Below, piece by piece: positions 1-8,135 of a stretch of DNA of 54,414 nucleotides (position 1 is its first letter; the number at the start of each line of letters is the position of its first letter). Source of the DNA: Streptomyces sp. TRM49041 (GTDB lineage: Bacteria; Actinomycetota; Actinomycetes; Streptomycetales; Streptomycetaceae); assembly GCF_008271805.1 (NCBI RefSeq), contig NZ_VSRY01000106.1, forward strand, positions 1-54,414. Direction: 5' to 3'. The position numbers and the translations under genes are program-made. The notes below the pieces were generated by a model. It had not been told where the DNA came from, ran no database searches, and was given only the letters and a program-made list of their open reading frames with translations.

Positions 1-610
1 CGGGCTCACCGGCCGGGCCCCGACCGGCCGCGGCCGCGGCTCCCGGCCGGCCCGCCTGCGCCAGGCCCGGCTGGACGACCACCACCACGGTCGGCTGCGG
101 CTCGCCCGGCAACGGCAGCGCCGCCAGCGTGAGCCGCACGGGCTCCTTCGGCCGCTGCTGGAGCCGTACGGTCAGGCTGCGGCCGCCCTCGCCGCGCGCG
201 GTCGCCGCGGTCTGCGTACGGAACCGGGCACGGTCGGCGGGCGTCAGCAGCGCGGCCAGCGGCCGGCCCGTCGCGTACCCGGCGCGCACGCCGGTGACCA
301 CCGTCGCGGCGAGGTTCATACGCCGTACGACGGTGTCCCGGTCGATCAGCGCGACGGGCAGCGGAAGCCGCTGGAACAGCGCCTTCAGCAACTGCCGCTC
401 CCGCCGCTCCGCGGGCGCACCGTCCGGGGCCCGCGCCGCGAGCCGCTCGTAGCGCGGCCACAGCGTCTCCGCCGCGTGCTGCAGTTCGAACAGGGCGGCG
501 TCCAGCACACCCTGCTGCTCCTCCGGCGGCAGGGCCCGCGCGCTGCGCAGCTCGGCGACCCGGCGCACGAAGTCCGCGAGGTCCTCCCCGAACGCGTCGG
601 TCTCACTCAC
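1..610 (-). CDS. PAS-domain protein, partial (C-terminus beyond window)
   Basis: The gene begins with GTG at 610 and runs off the left edge, so only about 203 N-terminal residues are visible. Residues 1-85 are an acidic, helical leader (starting MSETDAFGED). Residues about 86-185 read as a PAS sensor fold, with the typical 'PLPVALIDRDTVVRRMN' strand-helix and a following 'V.LTLAALPLPG' beta strand. In Streptomyces such N-termini usually precede a PP2C/SpoIIE phosphatase, but that part lies outside the window, so the output domain is unknown. It is divergent from the ANTAR regulator at 812, which suits a pair of signalling genes. The reading frame is continuous; a short G-rich stretch precedes the GTG. 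Confidence 0.7.
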   Translation of the reverse strand, partial: MSETDAFGEDLADFVRRVAELRSARALPPEEQQGVLDAALFELQHAAETLWPRYERLAARAPDGAPAERRERQLLKALFQRLPLPVALIDRDTVVRRMNLAATVVTGVRAGYATGRPLAALLTPADRARFRTQTAATARGEGGRSLTVRLQQRPKEPVRLTLAALPLPGEPQPTVVVVVQPGLAQAGRPGAAAAAGRGPAGEP

Positions 611-811
611 CCGACGGCCCCCGCTCCCGCCCGAGCCCCGCACTCCCGCCCGAGCCCCCGCTCGCCCCGCGCGCACTCCGTCGTGCGCCCCTCGGTCATA
701 TGCCCCGTCGTCTGCATAGGAGCACCGTAACCGCCCAGTACGCCCCCCGCGCCCGGCCGTTTCACGGGACGGACAGCGGGCAGCCGCACATCGAAAGGAG
801 ATGCCCCCCTG

Positions 812-1564
812 ATGCTGACCGAGCACGATCACGAGGGACCCGACTCCGCGTCGTCCGTGCGCCGACTCCAGCAACTCGCCGAGCAGTGCGTACGCTCCGT
901 CCCTGCCTGCTGCGGTGCCGTCGCGACCCTCGGCGACGAGGACGACGACACCGACGAACGCCGCACCACCGCCACCCACCCGGACCTGGCGGCACTCGTC
1001 ACCGTCCAGCTCGACTCCGGTGACGGACCCATCCGCACCGCCCTCGACAGCGGCGAACCCGTCGACGCCCAGGACCTCCTGCACGACGACCGCTGGCCCG
1101 CCTACCGCGCCGCCGCACTCGGCACCGGCGTACGGGCCAGCGTGACCCTGCCCTTCCACCGGGCCGGCATCGACATGACCCTCAACCTGTACGGATTCCG
1201 CCCCGGCTCCCTCGGCAACGCCGCGCACGGCGCGGCCGCCGTACTGGGCGAGGAGGCCACCGCCGGGCTCGTACGCGACCGCCGCTACCGCGCCGCCCTC
1301 ACCGAGGTGGGCCAGCTGGAGACCGCGCTGCGCTCCCGGCCCGTCATCGACCAGGCCGGCGGCATCGTCATGCACGTCCTCGGCTGCGGAGTCGAGGAGG
1401 CGTACGCCGTGCTGCGGCGCGTCTCCCAGCTCACCAACCGCAAGCTGGCCGACGTCGCGGAAGCCGTCGTACGGACCCGGGGCCGCGGCCTGGAGAAGGA
1501 ACTGGCCCGGCTGGCGCCGAGCCCCGGGACGGCCGCACGCCCGCCGAACGGCGAACCGTCCTGA
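812..1564 (+). CDS. GAF-ANTAR antitermination regulator
   Basis: This 250-residue protein has a GAF-like sensor at about residues 15-150 and an ANTAR RNA-binding domain at about 165-225. The ANTAR part shows the conserved 'RPVIDQAGGIVM' helix and the 'AYAVLRRVSQLTNRKLADVA' three-helix core. ANTAR proteins bind paired hairpins in leader RNAs and prevent transcription termination. The ligand sensed by this GAF domain is not known. An AAAGGAG ribosome site lies near 799-805, about 7 bases before the ATG. It is a single gene, divergent from the PAS protein; its RNA targets may be elsewhere in the genome, since no ANTAR-type hairpin pair was noticed next to it. Confidence 0.85.
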   Translation: MLTEHDHEGPDSASSVRRLQQLAEQCVRSVPACCGAVATLGDEDDDTDERRTTATHPDLAALVTVQLDSGDGPIRTALDSGEPVDAQDLLHDDRWPAYRAAALGTGVRASVTLPFHRAGIDMTLNLYGFRPGSLGNAAHGAAAVLGEEATAGLVRDRRYRAALTEVGQLETALRSRPVIDQAGGIVMHVLGCGVEEAYAVLRRVSQLTNRKLADVAEAVVRTRGRGLEKELARLAPSPGTAARPPNGEPS

Positions 1565-1633
1565 ATCTTCGTATAAAGGGTTCCAGGTACGTAGAGCCAC
1601 GTACAGCACCCGGCAGCACGGGAGGTCGACGCG

Positions 1634-2875
1634 ATGCGCAGCTCCGCCGCCCACGGGCACGGCCAGGTGCGCTACGCGCCGCCCGCCCCCGACACCGGCC
1701 TCCCCGTCGTCGCCGAACTCGCCGGCCTCCTCGCCGCCGCGGCCGCCCGGCCCGACGCCGAACCGCCCGGCGGCGGCCCCGTCCTCCGCGAGGCCGCCTG
1801 CGGCTACTTGTCGCGGCGCGGCCTGCGCTGCCACCCCGAGGACCTCGTCGCGGCGCCCGGCACGGGCCCGCTGCTGGCGGCGCTGCTCGCCGCGCACGGC
1901 GGCGACGTGCTGATGCCGCGACCCTGCCCGCTCGCCTGGACCCCGCAGGCCCGGCTCCTGGGGCGGCCCGCCTACCACGTGCCCACGCCCGCCGAGTGCG
2001 GCGGCGTCCCCGACCCGTACGCCCTCCTGGAGACCGTACGGCGGGTCCGCGCCGAGGGCGGCCACCCCGCCGTCCTGCTGCTCTCCGTCGCCGACGACCC
2101 GACCGGCACGGTCGCCCCGCCCGAACTCGTCCGCGAGGCGTGCGAGGCCGCCGTCGGCGAGGGCCTGCACATCGTCAGCGACGAGACATGGCGGGACACC
2201 GTGCACCGGCCGCACGACACGGTGTTCGTCAGCCCCGGCGAGATGGCCCCCGACGACGTCACCGTCCTGTGCGACCTCGCCGGATCAGTCACCCCGGCGG
2301 CCTGGCCCGCCGCCGTGGCCCGCTTCCCGGCCGCCGCGCCCGCCGCCGCGGCCCACCGCGCGCGCACCCTCGACGTACTCACCGCGCTGGGCGCCCAACT
2401 GCCCGGGCCGCTCGCCGTGGCCGTCGCCCACGCACTCGACGAGCCCGAGCCGGTCACCTCGCGGGCCGCCGCCGCGAACACCCTCCACGCGCGCGTGGCC
2501 GCCGCGGCCCACCGCGCGGTCCTCTCCGCCGGCGCCTTCGCCCTCCCGCCCGAGGCGGGCCGCCACCTGTACGCCGACCTCGACCCGCTCCGCGGCCACC
2601 TCGCCGAGCGGGGCGTCGCCGACTCCATCGAACTGGAGGAGTACCTGACCGGACGCCTCGGCACCCCGGTCCCCGGCGGCCACCGCTTCGGCGACGAACT
2701 CGGCGCCCTGCGCGTCCGCCTGGCCACCGCCCCGCTGCTGGGCGCCACACCCGCCGAGCGACTGGAGGCCCTGACGGCGGCGGACCCGCTGGACCTGCCC
2801 CATGTGAAGGAGGCGCTGGAGGCCCTGTCGACGACCTTCGGCGAACTGACGCCCGGTGAAGGAGCCCGAAGATGA
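1634..2875 (+). CDS. Aminotransferase-fold protein lacking the PLP lysine
   Basis: The 413 residues follow a class I/II PLP aminotransferase. 'ADDPTGTV' at 153-160 matches the NPTG loop with Asp for Asn. 'SDETW' at 182-186 matches the SDE(V/I)Y motif with Trp for Tyr. 'LRVRLA' near 359-364 matches the carboxylate-binding arginine region. The segment that should carry the catalytic SxSK lysine reads 'CDLAGSVTPAAWPAAVARFP' (213-232) and has no lysine. The whole protein has one lysine, K392, near the C-terminus, so normal PLP Schiff-base chemistry looks impossible. The start has GGAGG at 1621-1625. Its stop overlaps the start of the metallo-hydrolase (ATGA), implying translational coupling. It may be a pseudoenzyme, scaffold or ligand binder. 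Confidence 0.7.
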   Translation: MRSSAAHGHGQVRYAPPAPDTGLPVVAELAGLLAAAAARPDAEPPGGGPVLREAACGYLSRRGLRCHPEDLVAAPGTGPLLAALLAAHGGDVLMPRPCPLAWTPQARLLGRPAYHVPTPAECGGVPDPYALLETVRRVRAEGGHPAVLLLSVADDPTGTVAPPELVREACEAAVGEGLHIVSDETWRDTVHRPHDTVFVSPGEMAPDDVTVLCDLAGSVTPAAWPAAVARFPAAAPAAAAHRARTLDVLTALGAQLPGPLAVAVAHALDEPEPVTSRAAAANTLHARVAAAAHRAVLSAGAFALPPEAGRHLYADLDPLRGHLAERGVADSIELEEYLTGRLGTPVPGGHRFGDELGALRVRLATAPLLGATPAERLEALTAADPLDLPHVKEALEALSTTFGELTPGEGARR

Positions 2876-3942
2876 CGGACCGGACGCACACCGACCTCAC
2901 CACGGCACCGCACCCCACCCACCCCCCGGCCCGGCCGGCGCCGCGCCCCCTCGGCGAAGTACGCACCTGGCCCCGCTCGTTCGCCGACCGGCTCACCGCA
3001 CCGCTGCCCGGCGTCCGCGCCCTCGCCCGGCTGGCCCGCGAAGGCGCGGCGGCCGTACGCCCGGGAAGCGACGGCCTGCGCGACATCCCGAGCCTCCCGT
3101 TCGCCCCGGGCCCGCTGCCACCCGCGGGCCCGGGCACCGTCGCCGTCACCTGGGCGGGCCACGCAAGCTGGATCCTCCGCGTCGGCGGACTCACCGTCCT
3201 GACCGACCCGGTGTGGTCCCGCCGCATCATGGGCACCCCCGCGCGCATCACGCCCGTCGGCGTCCGCTGGGAGGACCTGCCGCCGGTCGACGCGGTCGTC
3301 ATCAGCCACAACCACTACGACCACCTCGACGCGCCCACCCTCCGCAGGCTGCCGCGCACCACCCCGCTGTTCGTCCCCGCGGGCCTGGGCCGCTGGTTCC
3401 GGCGGCGCCGCTTCTCCCAGGTCACGGAGCTCGACTGGTGGGAGGCCGCCGAACTCCGAGGGGTCCGCTTCGACTTCGTACCGGCCCACCACTGGTCGAA
3501 ACGCACCCTCACCGACACATGCAGGTCGCTGTGGGGCGGCTGGGTGGTGTCCGACCGCCACGGCAACCGCGTGTACTTCGCCGGCGACACCGGCTACGGC
3601 CCCTGCTTCCGCCAGATCGCCCACCACCACCCCGGCATCGACCTGGCACTCCTCCCCATCGGCGCCTACGCCCCCCGCTGGTGGCTCGGCGACGTCCACA
3701 CCGACCCGGAGGAAGCGGTCCGCGCCTTCCAGGACCTGGGCGCCGGAACGATGGCCCCCATGCACTGGGCCACCTTCGTCCTCTCCTCGGAACCGGTCCT
3801 GGAACCCCTGACCCGCCTCCTGGAGGCATGGCGGACCGCCGGCCTCCCCGAGGACCGCCTGTGGAACCTGGCGGTGGGCGAATCCCGGCTGCTCGGGTCC
3901 CCGTGCTCACGCACCGGGACGGCCGACGGCGACCCGGGCTGA
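2872..3942 (+). CDS. NAPE-PLD-like metallo-beta-lactamase-fold hydrolase
   Basis: This 356-residue protein belongs to the lactamase_B_2 branch of the MBL fold. It shows 'WAGHASWIL' and 'VLTDPVW' in the first half, the metal motif 'SHNHYDHLD' (HxHxDH), a histidine in 'PAHHWSKR', the 'YFAGDTGYG' aspartate ligand, and a final histidine in 'MAPMHWATF'. All metal ligands look present, so it is probably an active zinc-dependent hydrolase. NAPE-PLD-type members cleave phosphodiesters of N-acyl lipids or related substrates; the substrate here is unknown. It overlaps the aminotransferase-like gene by 4 bases, so the two proteins are probably made together. The first about 45 residues are Pro-rich and likely unstructured. 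Confidence 0.85.
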   Translation: MTDRTHTDLTTAPHPTHPPARPAPRPLGEVRTWPRSFADRLTAPLPGVRALARLAREGAAAVRPGSDGLRDIPSLPFAPGPLPPAGPGTVAVTWAGHASWILRVGGLTVLTDPVWSRRIMGTPARITPVGVRWEDLPPVDAVVISHNHYDHLDAPTLRRLPRTTPLFVPAGLGRWFRRRRFSQVTELDWWEAAELRGVRFDFVPAHHWSKRTLTDTCRSLWGGWVVSDRHGNRVYFAGDTGYGPCFRQIAHHHPGIDLALLPIGAYAPRWWLGDVHTDPEEAVRAFQDLGAGTMAPMHWATFVLSSEPVLEPLTRLLEAWRTAGLPEDRLWNLAVGESRLLGSPCSRTGTADGDPG

Positions 3943-3948
3943 CCCTCC

Positions 3949-4569
3949 CTAGCCGCCCCGGGCAGGCCGCAGCCGCCGCCACACCGACGGCGCCCCGCTG
4001 ATCAGCACCGTCAGTCCGATCGCCGCCACCACGCCCTGCCAGGGCCTCGGGAAGAGCGATCCGCCCACCACGCCGATCAGCTGGTACGTCGCCGCCCACG
4101 CCAGGACCGCGGGCACATCGGCCCACAGGAAGCGCCGCAGCGGCATCCGTGCCAGCAGGCACGCCAGCATGACGGGGATACGGCCCGCGGGGATCAGCCG
4201 GGAGAGGACGAGGACCGGAACCCGGTGTTCCCGCAGCCTCGTCTGGGCACGCTCCAGGCGGTCCGGCGCCGCCCGCGCGCGCAGCGCGGCCAGCCAGCGG
4301 GAGCCGTTGCGCGACCTGACGCCGCGCCCGCCCAGCCAGTACAACGCCACATCACCCACGAGCGCGGCGGACGCCGCGACCACGAAGACGAACAGCAGCG
4401 CGAACGGCGCCGTCTGGTGGAAGGCCACCACCGCCGCCGAGCTGACGATGGCCCCGGTCGGTACGACCGGCACCAGCGCGCCCAGCGCGACCAGCAGGAA
4501 CAGCGACGAGTAGCCGACCGCCCGCTGTGTCTCCTCCGGAGGCAGCTGGCCGACGAGCTCGGCGATCAC
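3949..4569 (-). CDS. DedA-family membrane protein
   Basis: The GTG start at 4569 overlaps the stop of the upstream MBL gene (GTGA), giving a 206-residue product. It has several hydrophobic segments and the DedA/SNARE-associated signature: 'VVPTGAIVSSAAVVAF' near the N-terminus, 'GDVALYWLGGRGV', and the arginine-rich 'VLVLSRLIPAGRIPVMLACLLARM' that includes the conserved R-x-x-P-x-G-R. DedA proteins are integral membrane transporters; some members move undecaprenyl phosphate or phosphatidylethanolamine between leaflets. The substrate of this one cannot be told from sequence. Coupling to a cytosolic hydrolase gene suggests a shared lipid or envelope role. Confidence 0.85.
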   Translation of the reverse strand: MIAELVGQLPPEETQRAVGYSSLFLLVALGALVPVVPTGAIVSSAAVVAFHQTAPFALLFVFVVAASAALVGDVALYWLGGRGVRSRNGSRWLAALRARAAPDRLERAQTRLREHRVPVLVLSRLIPAGRIPVMLACLLARMPLRRFLWADVPAVLAWAATYQLIGVVGGSLFPRPWQGVVAAIGLTVLISGAPSVWRRLRPARGG

Positions 4570-5333
4570 CAGGACTCCCCCGGCCGCACACACTCCCCGT
4601 GGTCCAGCAGATGCACCGCCACCCCCGGCGCCGCCCGCGCCGCGAGCCGTACGAACTCTCCGCCCGGAGCGTGGAACTCGTGCGGCCGCACCGCGTCGAG
4701 GCCGATCGGCCAGTACGTCCCGTAGTGCACCGGCACCGCCGCGCGGGGACCGAGCGCGGCGAGAGCCTGGGCGGCGCGGCCCGCGTCGAGGTGGCCGTGG
4801 CCCAGGTACGGGCCCCAGCCGCCGACCGGCAGGAGCGCCACCTCGACCTGGCCGACCGCCGCCGCCATGCCGTCGAACAGCCCGGTGTCCCCGGCGAAGT
4901 ACGTACGCACCGAGCCCTGGATCACATACCCGAGCGCGGGGGAGCGCCGCGGCCCGACCGGCAGCCGCCGCCCGTCGTGCGCGGCCGGCACGGCCCGTAC
5001 GACCACGGGCCCGGCCTTCACCTCGTCCCCGGCCCCGACCTCCATGACGCGCAGCTCCGTCAGCCGCCGCAGGGCGGGCACGGACCGGGTCGCGCCGCGC
5101 GGCACGACCAGCCGCGTCCCGGGCGCGAGCCGGGCCAGCGAGGGCACGTGCAGGTGGTCCGAGTGGAGATGGGAGATCAGTACGAGATCGGCGAGCGCGG
5201 CCTCGGGAGGGGGCAGCGCGCCGCGCCGCCGCCGCAGATGCGCGAGCCGTCGTACGAACAGCGGGTCGGTCAGGACCCGTACGCCGGAGTCCTCGACCGT
5301 GCAGGTGGCGTGGCCCCACCAGGTGACCTCCAT
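4566..5333 (-). CDS. UlaG-like metallo-beta-lactamase-fold hydrolase
   Basis: The chosen start is the ATG at 5333, giving 'MEVTWWGHATCTVEDSG', which aligns with the usual N-terminus of the family; the frame stays open further upstream but with unlikely Arg-rich sequence. The 255 residues contain 'VRVLTDPLF', the metal motif 'SHLHSDHLH' (HxHxDH), 'VPAAHDGRR', 'YFAGDTGLFDG' and 'VPVHYGTYWPIGLD'. This is the lactamase_B_2/UlaG-type layout, so zinc- or manganese-dependent hydrolysis is likely but the substrate is unknown. It is the first gene of a two-gene unit with the DedA protein and is divergent from the small gene at 5393, leaving only 59 bases for both promoters. Confidence 0.85.
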   Translation of the reverse strand: MEVTWWGHATCTVEDSGVRVLTDPLFVRRLAHLRRRRGALPPPEAALADLVLISHLHSDHLHVPSLARLAPGTRLVVPRGATRSVPALRRLTELRVMEVGAGDEVKAGPVVVRAVPAAHDGRRLPVGPRRSPALGYVIQGSVRTYFAGDTGLFDGMAAAVGQVEVALLPVGGWGPYLGHGHLDAGRAAQALAALGPRAAVPVHYGTYWPIGLDAVRPHEFHAPGGEFVRLAARAAPGVAVHLLDHGECVRPGESW

Positions 5334-5392
5334 GCCTATGAGCGTAGAGCCGCCGCTCCTCCGCCGGGCGCCTTCCGGAGTAGGGTCTGGCC

Positions 5393-5797
5393 ATGGACGA
5401 CGTACGCGTGGCGGCGATCGCCAGCCTGACGCCGCTCGAGGAACTCGACAGCGACCCCTTCCTGGTGGACACACGCAGCCAGCACGCGATGTGCGAGCGG
5501 TGGGCGGCCGACAAGGGCTATGCCGTCATCCGGCAACTGCTCCTCTACGGGCTGAGCCCCGACCACGGGATGCTGTGGGCGGATGTGGAGGAGGGCGCCG
5601 TCGACGTGTTCGTCGCGCCGAACGACCGCGTCCTGGAGCGGGCCGTCACCTCGGCGCGGGACTTCTCGGCGGAGTGCGAGCGCCGGGGCGTACGCCTGGA
5701 GACGGCGGGCATGGACGAGCCCGCCTACGACGCGGTGATGAAGGCCCGGGTGCACCGGCGGCTGTCCATGCCCACCGCCGGGTACGACGGCTGCTGA
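5393..5797 (+). CDS. Small resolvase-like protein of unknown function
   Basis: The 134-residue product is not a standard annotated enzyme, but its pattern resembles the N-terminal catalytic fold of serine recombinases. It has a short beta start 'VRVAAIASLTP', then 'TRSQHAMCERWAADKGYAVI' in place of the usual 'Q...C..~a...G', a 'SPDH' turn, 'VDVFVAPNDRVLERAVTSARDF' like the 'd.lvv...drl.R' helix, and 'ECERRGVRLETAG'. There is no C-terminal DNA-binding half, and the active-site Y-x-R-x-S motif is not kept (S11 is the only nearby serine). A non-catalytic derivative is the simplest reading. It stands alone between divergent and co-directional neighbours. Confidence 0.6.
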   Translation: MDDVRVAAIASLTPLEELDSDPFLVDTRSQHAMCERWAADKGYAVIRQLLLYGLSPDHGMLWADVEEGAVDVFVAPNDRVLERAVTSARDFSAECERRGVRLETAGMDEPAYDAVMKARVHRRLSMPTAGYDGC

Positions 5798-5874
5798 ACC
5801 GTCCTCCGCCACGGCACGTTGTGCCACGCTGGACTCCCGGATGAAACGGGCGAAAGGCGAGAGGAGCGGACGGC

Positions 5875-7989
5875 GTGGGCGTGGCACGTTGGCGCGCGGT
5901 GGGCGGGGCCGTACTGCGGGTCGTCGTGGTGTGGGCCGTGTCGACGCTCACGATGCTCGCCCTCGCCGGGGCGCTCCCCGACTTCCAGCTGCAGTCCGAC
6001 GACGGCGACACCATCACCCGTACCGCCGTCACCGCCGCCTGGGGCGCGGGCGCGTTCGGTCTGCTGAGCGCGCTGGTGTGGCCGCTCGTCGTACGGGCCC
6101 TGCTGCTCGTGCCGGCGCTCGTGCTGGGCATGCTGGTGTTCTTCCTGAACGGTTCGCTGCTGCTGGTCGCGCTCTGGCTGATCCCCGACGGGCGCGGCGA
6201 GGCCGACCCGCAGAACGCGGTCGTCGTCGCCGCCGTCATGTCCGCCGTGGCCTCGGCGACGTCCACCGCCCTCGCCGTCCGGGACGACAACGCCTACCGG
6301 CGGCGGCTGTACCGGCTCGCCGGGCGGCGCCGCACCGGCGTCGGCCTCGGCCCCGGCAGCCCGCCCGGCACGCTGTTCCTCCAACTCGACGGCGTCGGCC
6401 ACCAGGTGCTGCGGGACGCGCTCGACGCCGGGGTGATGCCGACCGTCGCCGCCTGGGCGGGCACCACACACCGGCTCACCCGGTGGCGCACCGACTGGTC
6501 CAGCCAGACCGGCGCCAGCCAGCTCGCCATCCTGCACGGCACCAACCACGACGTGCCCGCGTTCCGCTGGTACGAGAAGGAGAGCGGCCGGCTCATGGTG
6601 AGCAACCGGCCCGCGAGCGCCGTCGAGCTCCAGCGCCGCGCCGCCGTCCGCACCGGCCACCCGGGGCTCCTCGCCGCCGACGGCGCCAGCCGCGGCAACC
6701 TGTTCGGCGGCGGCGCCGACCAGCTCGCCCTGGTGCTGTCCGTCACCGCGCGCCGAGGTCCCGGCACCCGCTCGCGCGCCGGGTACTTCGCGTACTTCCG
6801 CGACCCCGCCAACGCCTCCCGCACCGCGATCTCCTTCGTCGCGGAGATGGTCCGCGAGATCGGCGAGTCGGTCCGGGCCCGGCTCCGCGGCGACAGCCCG
6901 CGCGTGCCCCGCGGCGGCATGTACCCGGTCCTGCGGGCCTTCGCGACGGTGGTGGAGCGGGACGTGGTCGTCGCCGCCGTGATGGGCGACGTGCTCGCCG
7001 GCCGGACCGCCGTGTACGCCGACCTCGTGGCGTACGACGAGGTCGCCCACCACTCGGGCCCGCAGAGCCGGGACACGGCGAAGGTCCTGGAGCGCCTCGA
7101 CCGGTGCGTCGAACTGATCGCGAAGGCCGCCGAGCACGCGCCGCGCCCGTACCGGATCGTGCTCCTCTCCGACCACGGCCAGAGCTTCGGCGAGACCTTC
7201 GAGAGCGCGTACGGGCTGACACTGCGCGACCTGGTACGGGCCGGCTGCGGTCTGCCGGTCTCCCGCCGCGCCCGGCACACCGCCGGCGGCGCCGAGGCCC
7301 GCAACGTACTGCGCAGCGCCCTGCACCGGCCGGTCGAGGGGGAGCGGCGCGGCGAGCGCCCGTCGCGCGGCGCGGGCCCTGTGGTGCTGGCCTCCGGCAA
7401 TCTGGGGCTGGTCTCCTTCCCCGACGTGCCGTACCGGATGTCCCGCGAGGAGATCGACCACCGGTACCCCGGACTGCTGAGCACCCTCGCCGGGCATCCC
7501 GGGGTCGGGTTCGTCCTGGTGCGCAGCGAGCGGCACGGGTCGGTGGTCCTCGGCGCCGGCGGGTTCGAGTCGCCGGTCGACGACCTCACCGACACGTCGG
7601 GGCCGCTCGCCGTCTTCGGCCCCGGCACCGCCGACGCGATCCGGCGCACCGACTCCTTCCCGCACGTCGCGGACATCATGGTCAACTCGATGTACGACCC
7701 GGAGACCGGCCGGGTGCACGCCTTCGAGGACCAGATCGGCTCCCACGGCGGACTCGGCGGCGGCCAGTCGGACGCCTTCCTGCTCTGGCCGCACGACCTC
7801 ACGCCGCCGGTCGCGGACGGCGAGGCGCTGATCGGCGCGGAGGCCGTGCACCGGGTGCTGCGGCGCTGGCTGGAGGAGAGCCAGGGGCCTCAGGTGCCGA
7901 TCGGACCCGTGCGGGAGTCTCCGCCGGCCGGGCGAACGGACGAGGGCTCTCCGGTGACGGACGGTCTCGCACCGGACCAGCACGGGTGA
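5875..7989 (+). CDS. Membrane phosphodiesterase with N-terminal holin-like domain
   Basis: This 704-residue protein starts at GTG 5875, with AGGAG at 5861-5865. Residues about 10-125 hold four hydrophobic segments resembling the mycobacterial phage-holin superfamily IV fold ('LLSALVWPLVVRALLLVPAL', 'LVFFLNGSLLLVALWL'). From about 160 the protein is an alkaline-phosphatase-superfamily phosphodiesterase: 'TLFLQLDGVGHQVLRDALDAG' with the first metal Asp, 'WSSQTGASQLAILHG' with the nucleophile Thr/Ser region, 'ADLVAYDEVAHHSGP', 'LLSDHGQSFG' with the metal DHG, and 'GSHGGLGGGQSDAF'. The hydrolase domain probably faces one side of the membrane and cleaves phosphodiester or sulfate-type bonds. It may be co-transcribed with the AlkC gene 146 bases downstream, though no promoter was resolved. 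Confidence 0.8.
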   Translation: MGVARWRAVGGAVLRVVVVWAVSTLTMLALAGALPDFQLQSDDGDTITRTAVTAAWGAGAFGLLSALVWPLVVRALLLVPALVLGMLVFFLNGSLLLVALWLIPDGRGEADPQNAVVVAAVMSAVASATSTALAVRDDNAYRRRLYRLAGRRRTGVGLGPGSPPGTLFLQLDGVGHQVLRDALDAGVMPTVAAWAGTTHRLTRWRTDWSSQTGASQLAILHGTNHDVPAFRWYEKESGRLMVSNRPASAVELQRRAAVRTGHPGLLAADGASRGNLFGGGADQLALVLSVTARRGPGTRSRAGYFAYFRDPANASRTAISFVAEMVREIGESVRARLRGDSPRVPRGGMYPVLRAFATVVERDVVVAAVMGDVLAGRTAVYADLVAYDEVAHHSGPQSRDTAKVLERLDRCVELIAKAAEHAPRPYRIVLLSDHGQSFGETFESAYGLTLRDLVRAGCGLPVSRRARHTAGGAEARNVLRSALHRPVEGERRGERPSRGAGPVVLASGNLGLVSFPDVPYRMSREEIDHRYPGLLSTLAGHPGVGFVLVRSERHGSVVLGAGGFESPVDDLTDTSGPLAVFGPGTADAIRRTDSFPHVADIMVNSMYDPETGRVHAFEDQIGSHGGLGGGQSDAFLLWPHDLTPPVADGEALIGAEAVHRVLRRWLEESQGPQVPIGPVRESPPAGRTDEGSPVTDGLAPDQHG

Positions 7990-8135
7990 TTCGGCGGGGC
8001 GGGACGGCTGCCCGCAGGGTGCGCGGCGCACGCCGGACCCGGGCCGGGGCCCCCTCCGGGCGGCGCGGTACGGTGACGGCGCCCGCCCGCGCACCGCCAC
8101 GCCGCACACGTGTGACGGAACCAGAAGGAGGCCCC

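Noticed and set aside
1972..3765. A 597-codon minus-strand open frame
   Set aside because: It lies antisense to the aminotransferase-like and MBL genes, has no family motif, and results from GC-rich codon positions.
5725..8109. A 794-codon minus-strand open frame
   Set aside because: Antisense to the membrane phosphodiesterase, composed of repetitive Ala/Arg/Gly/Val without domain features.
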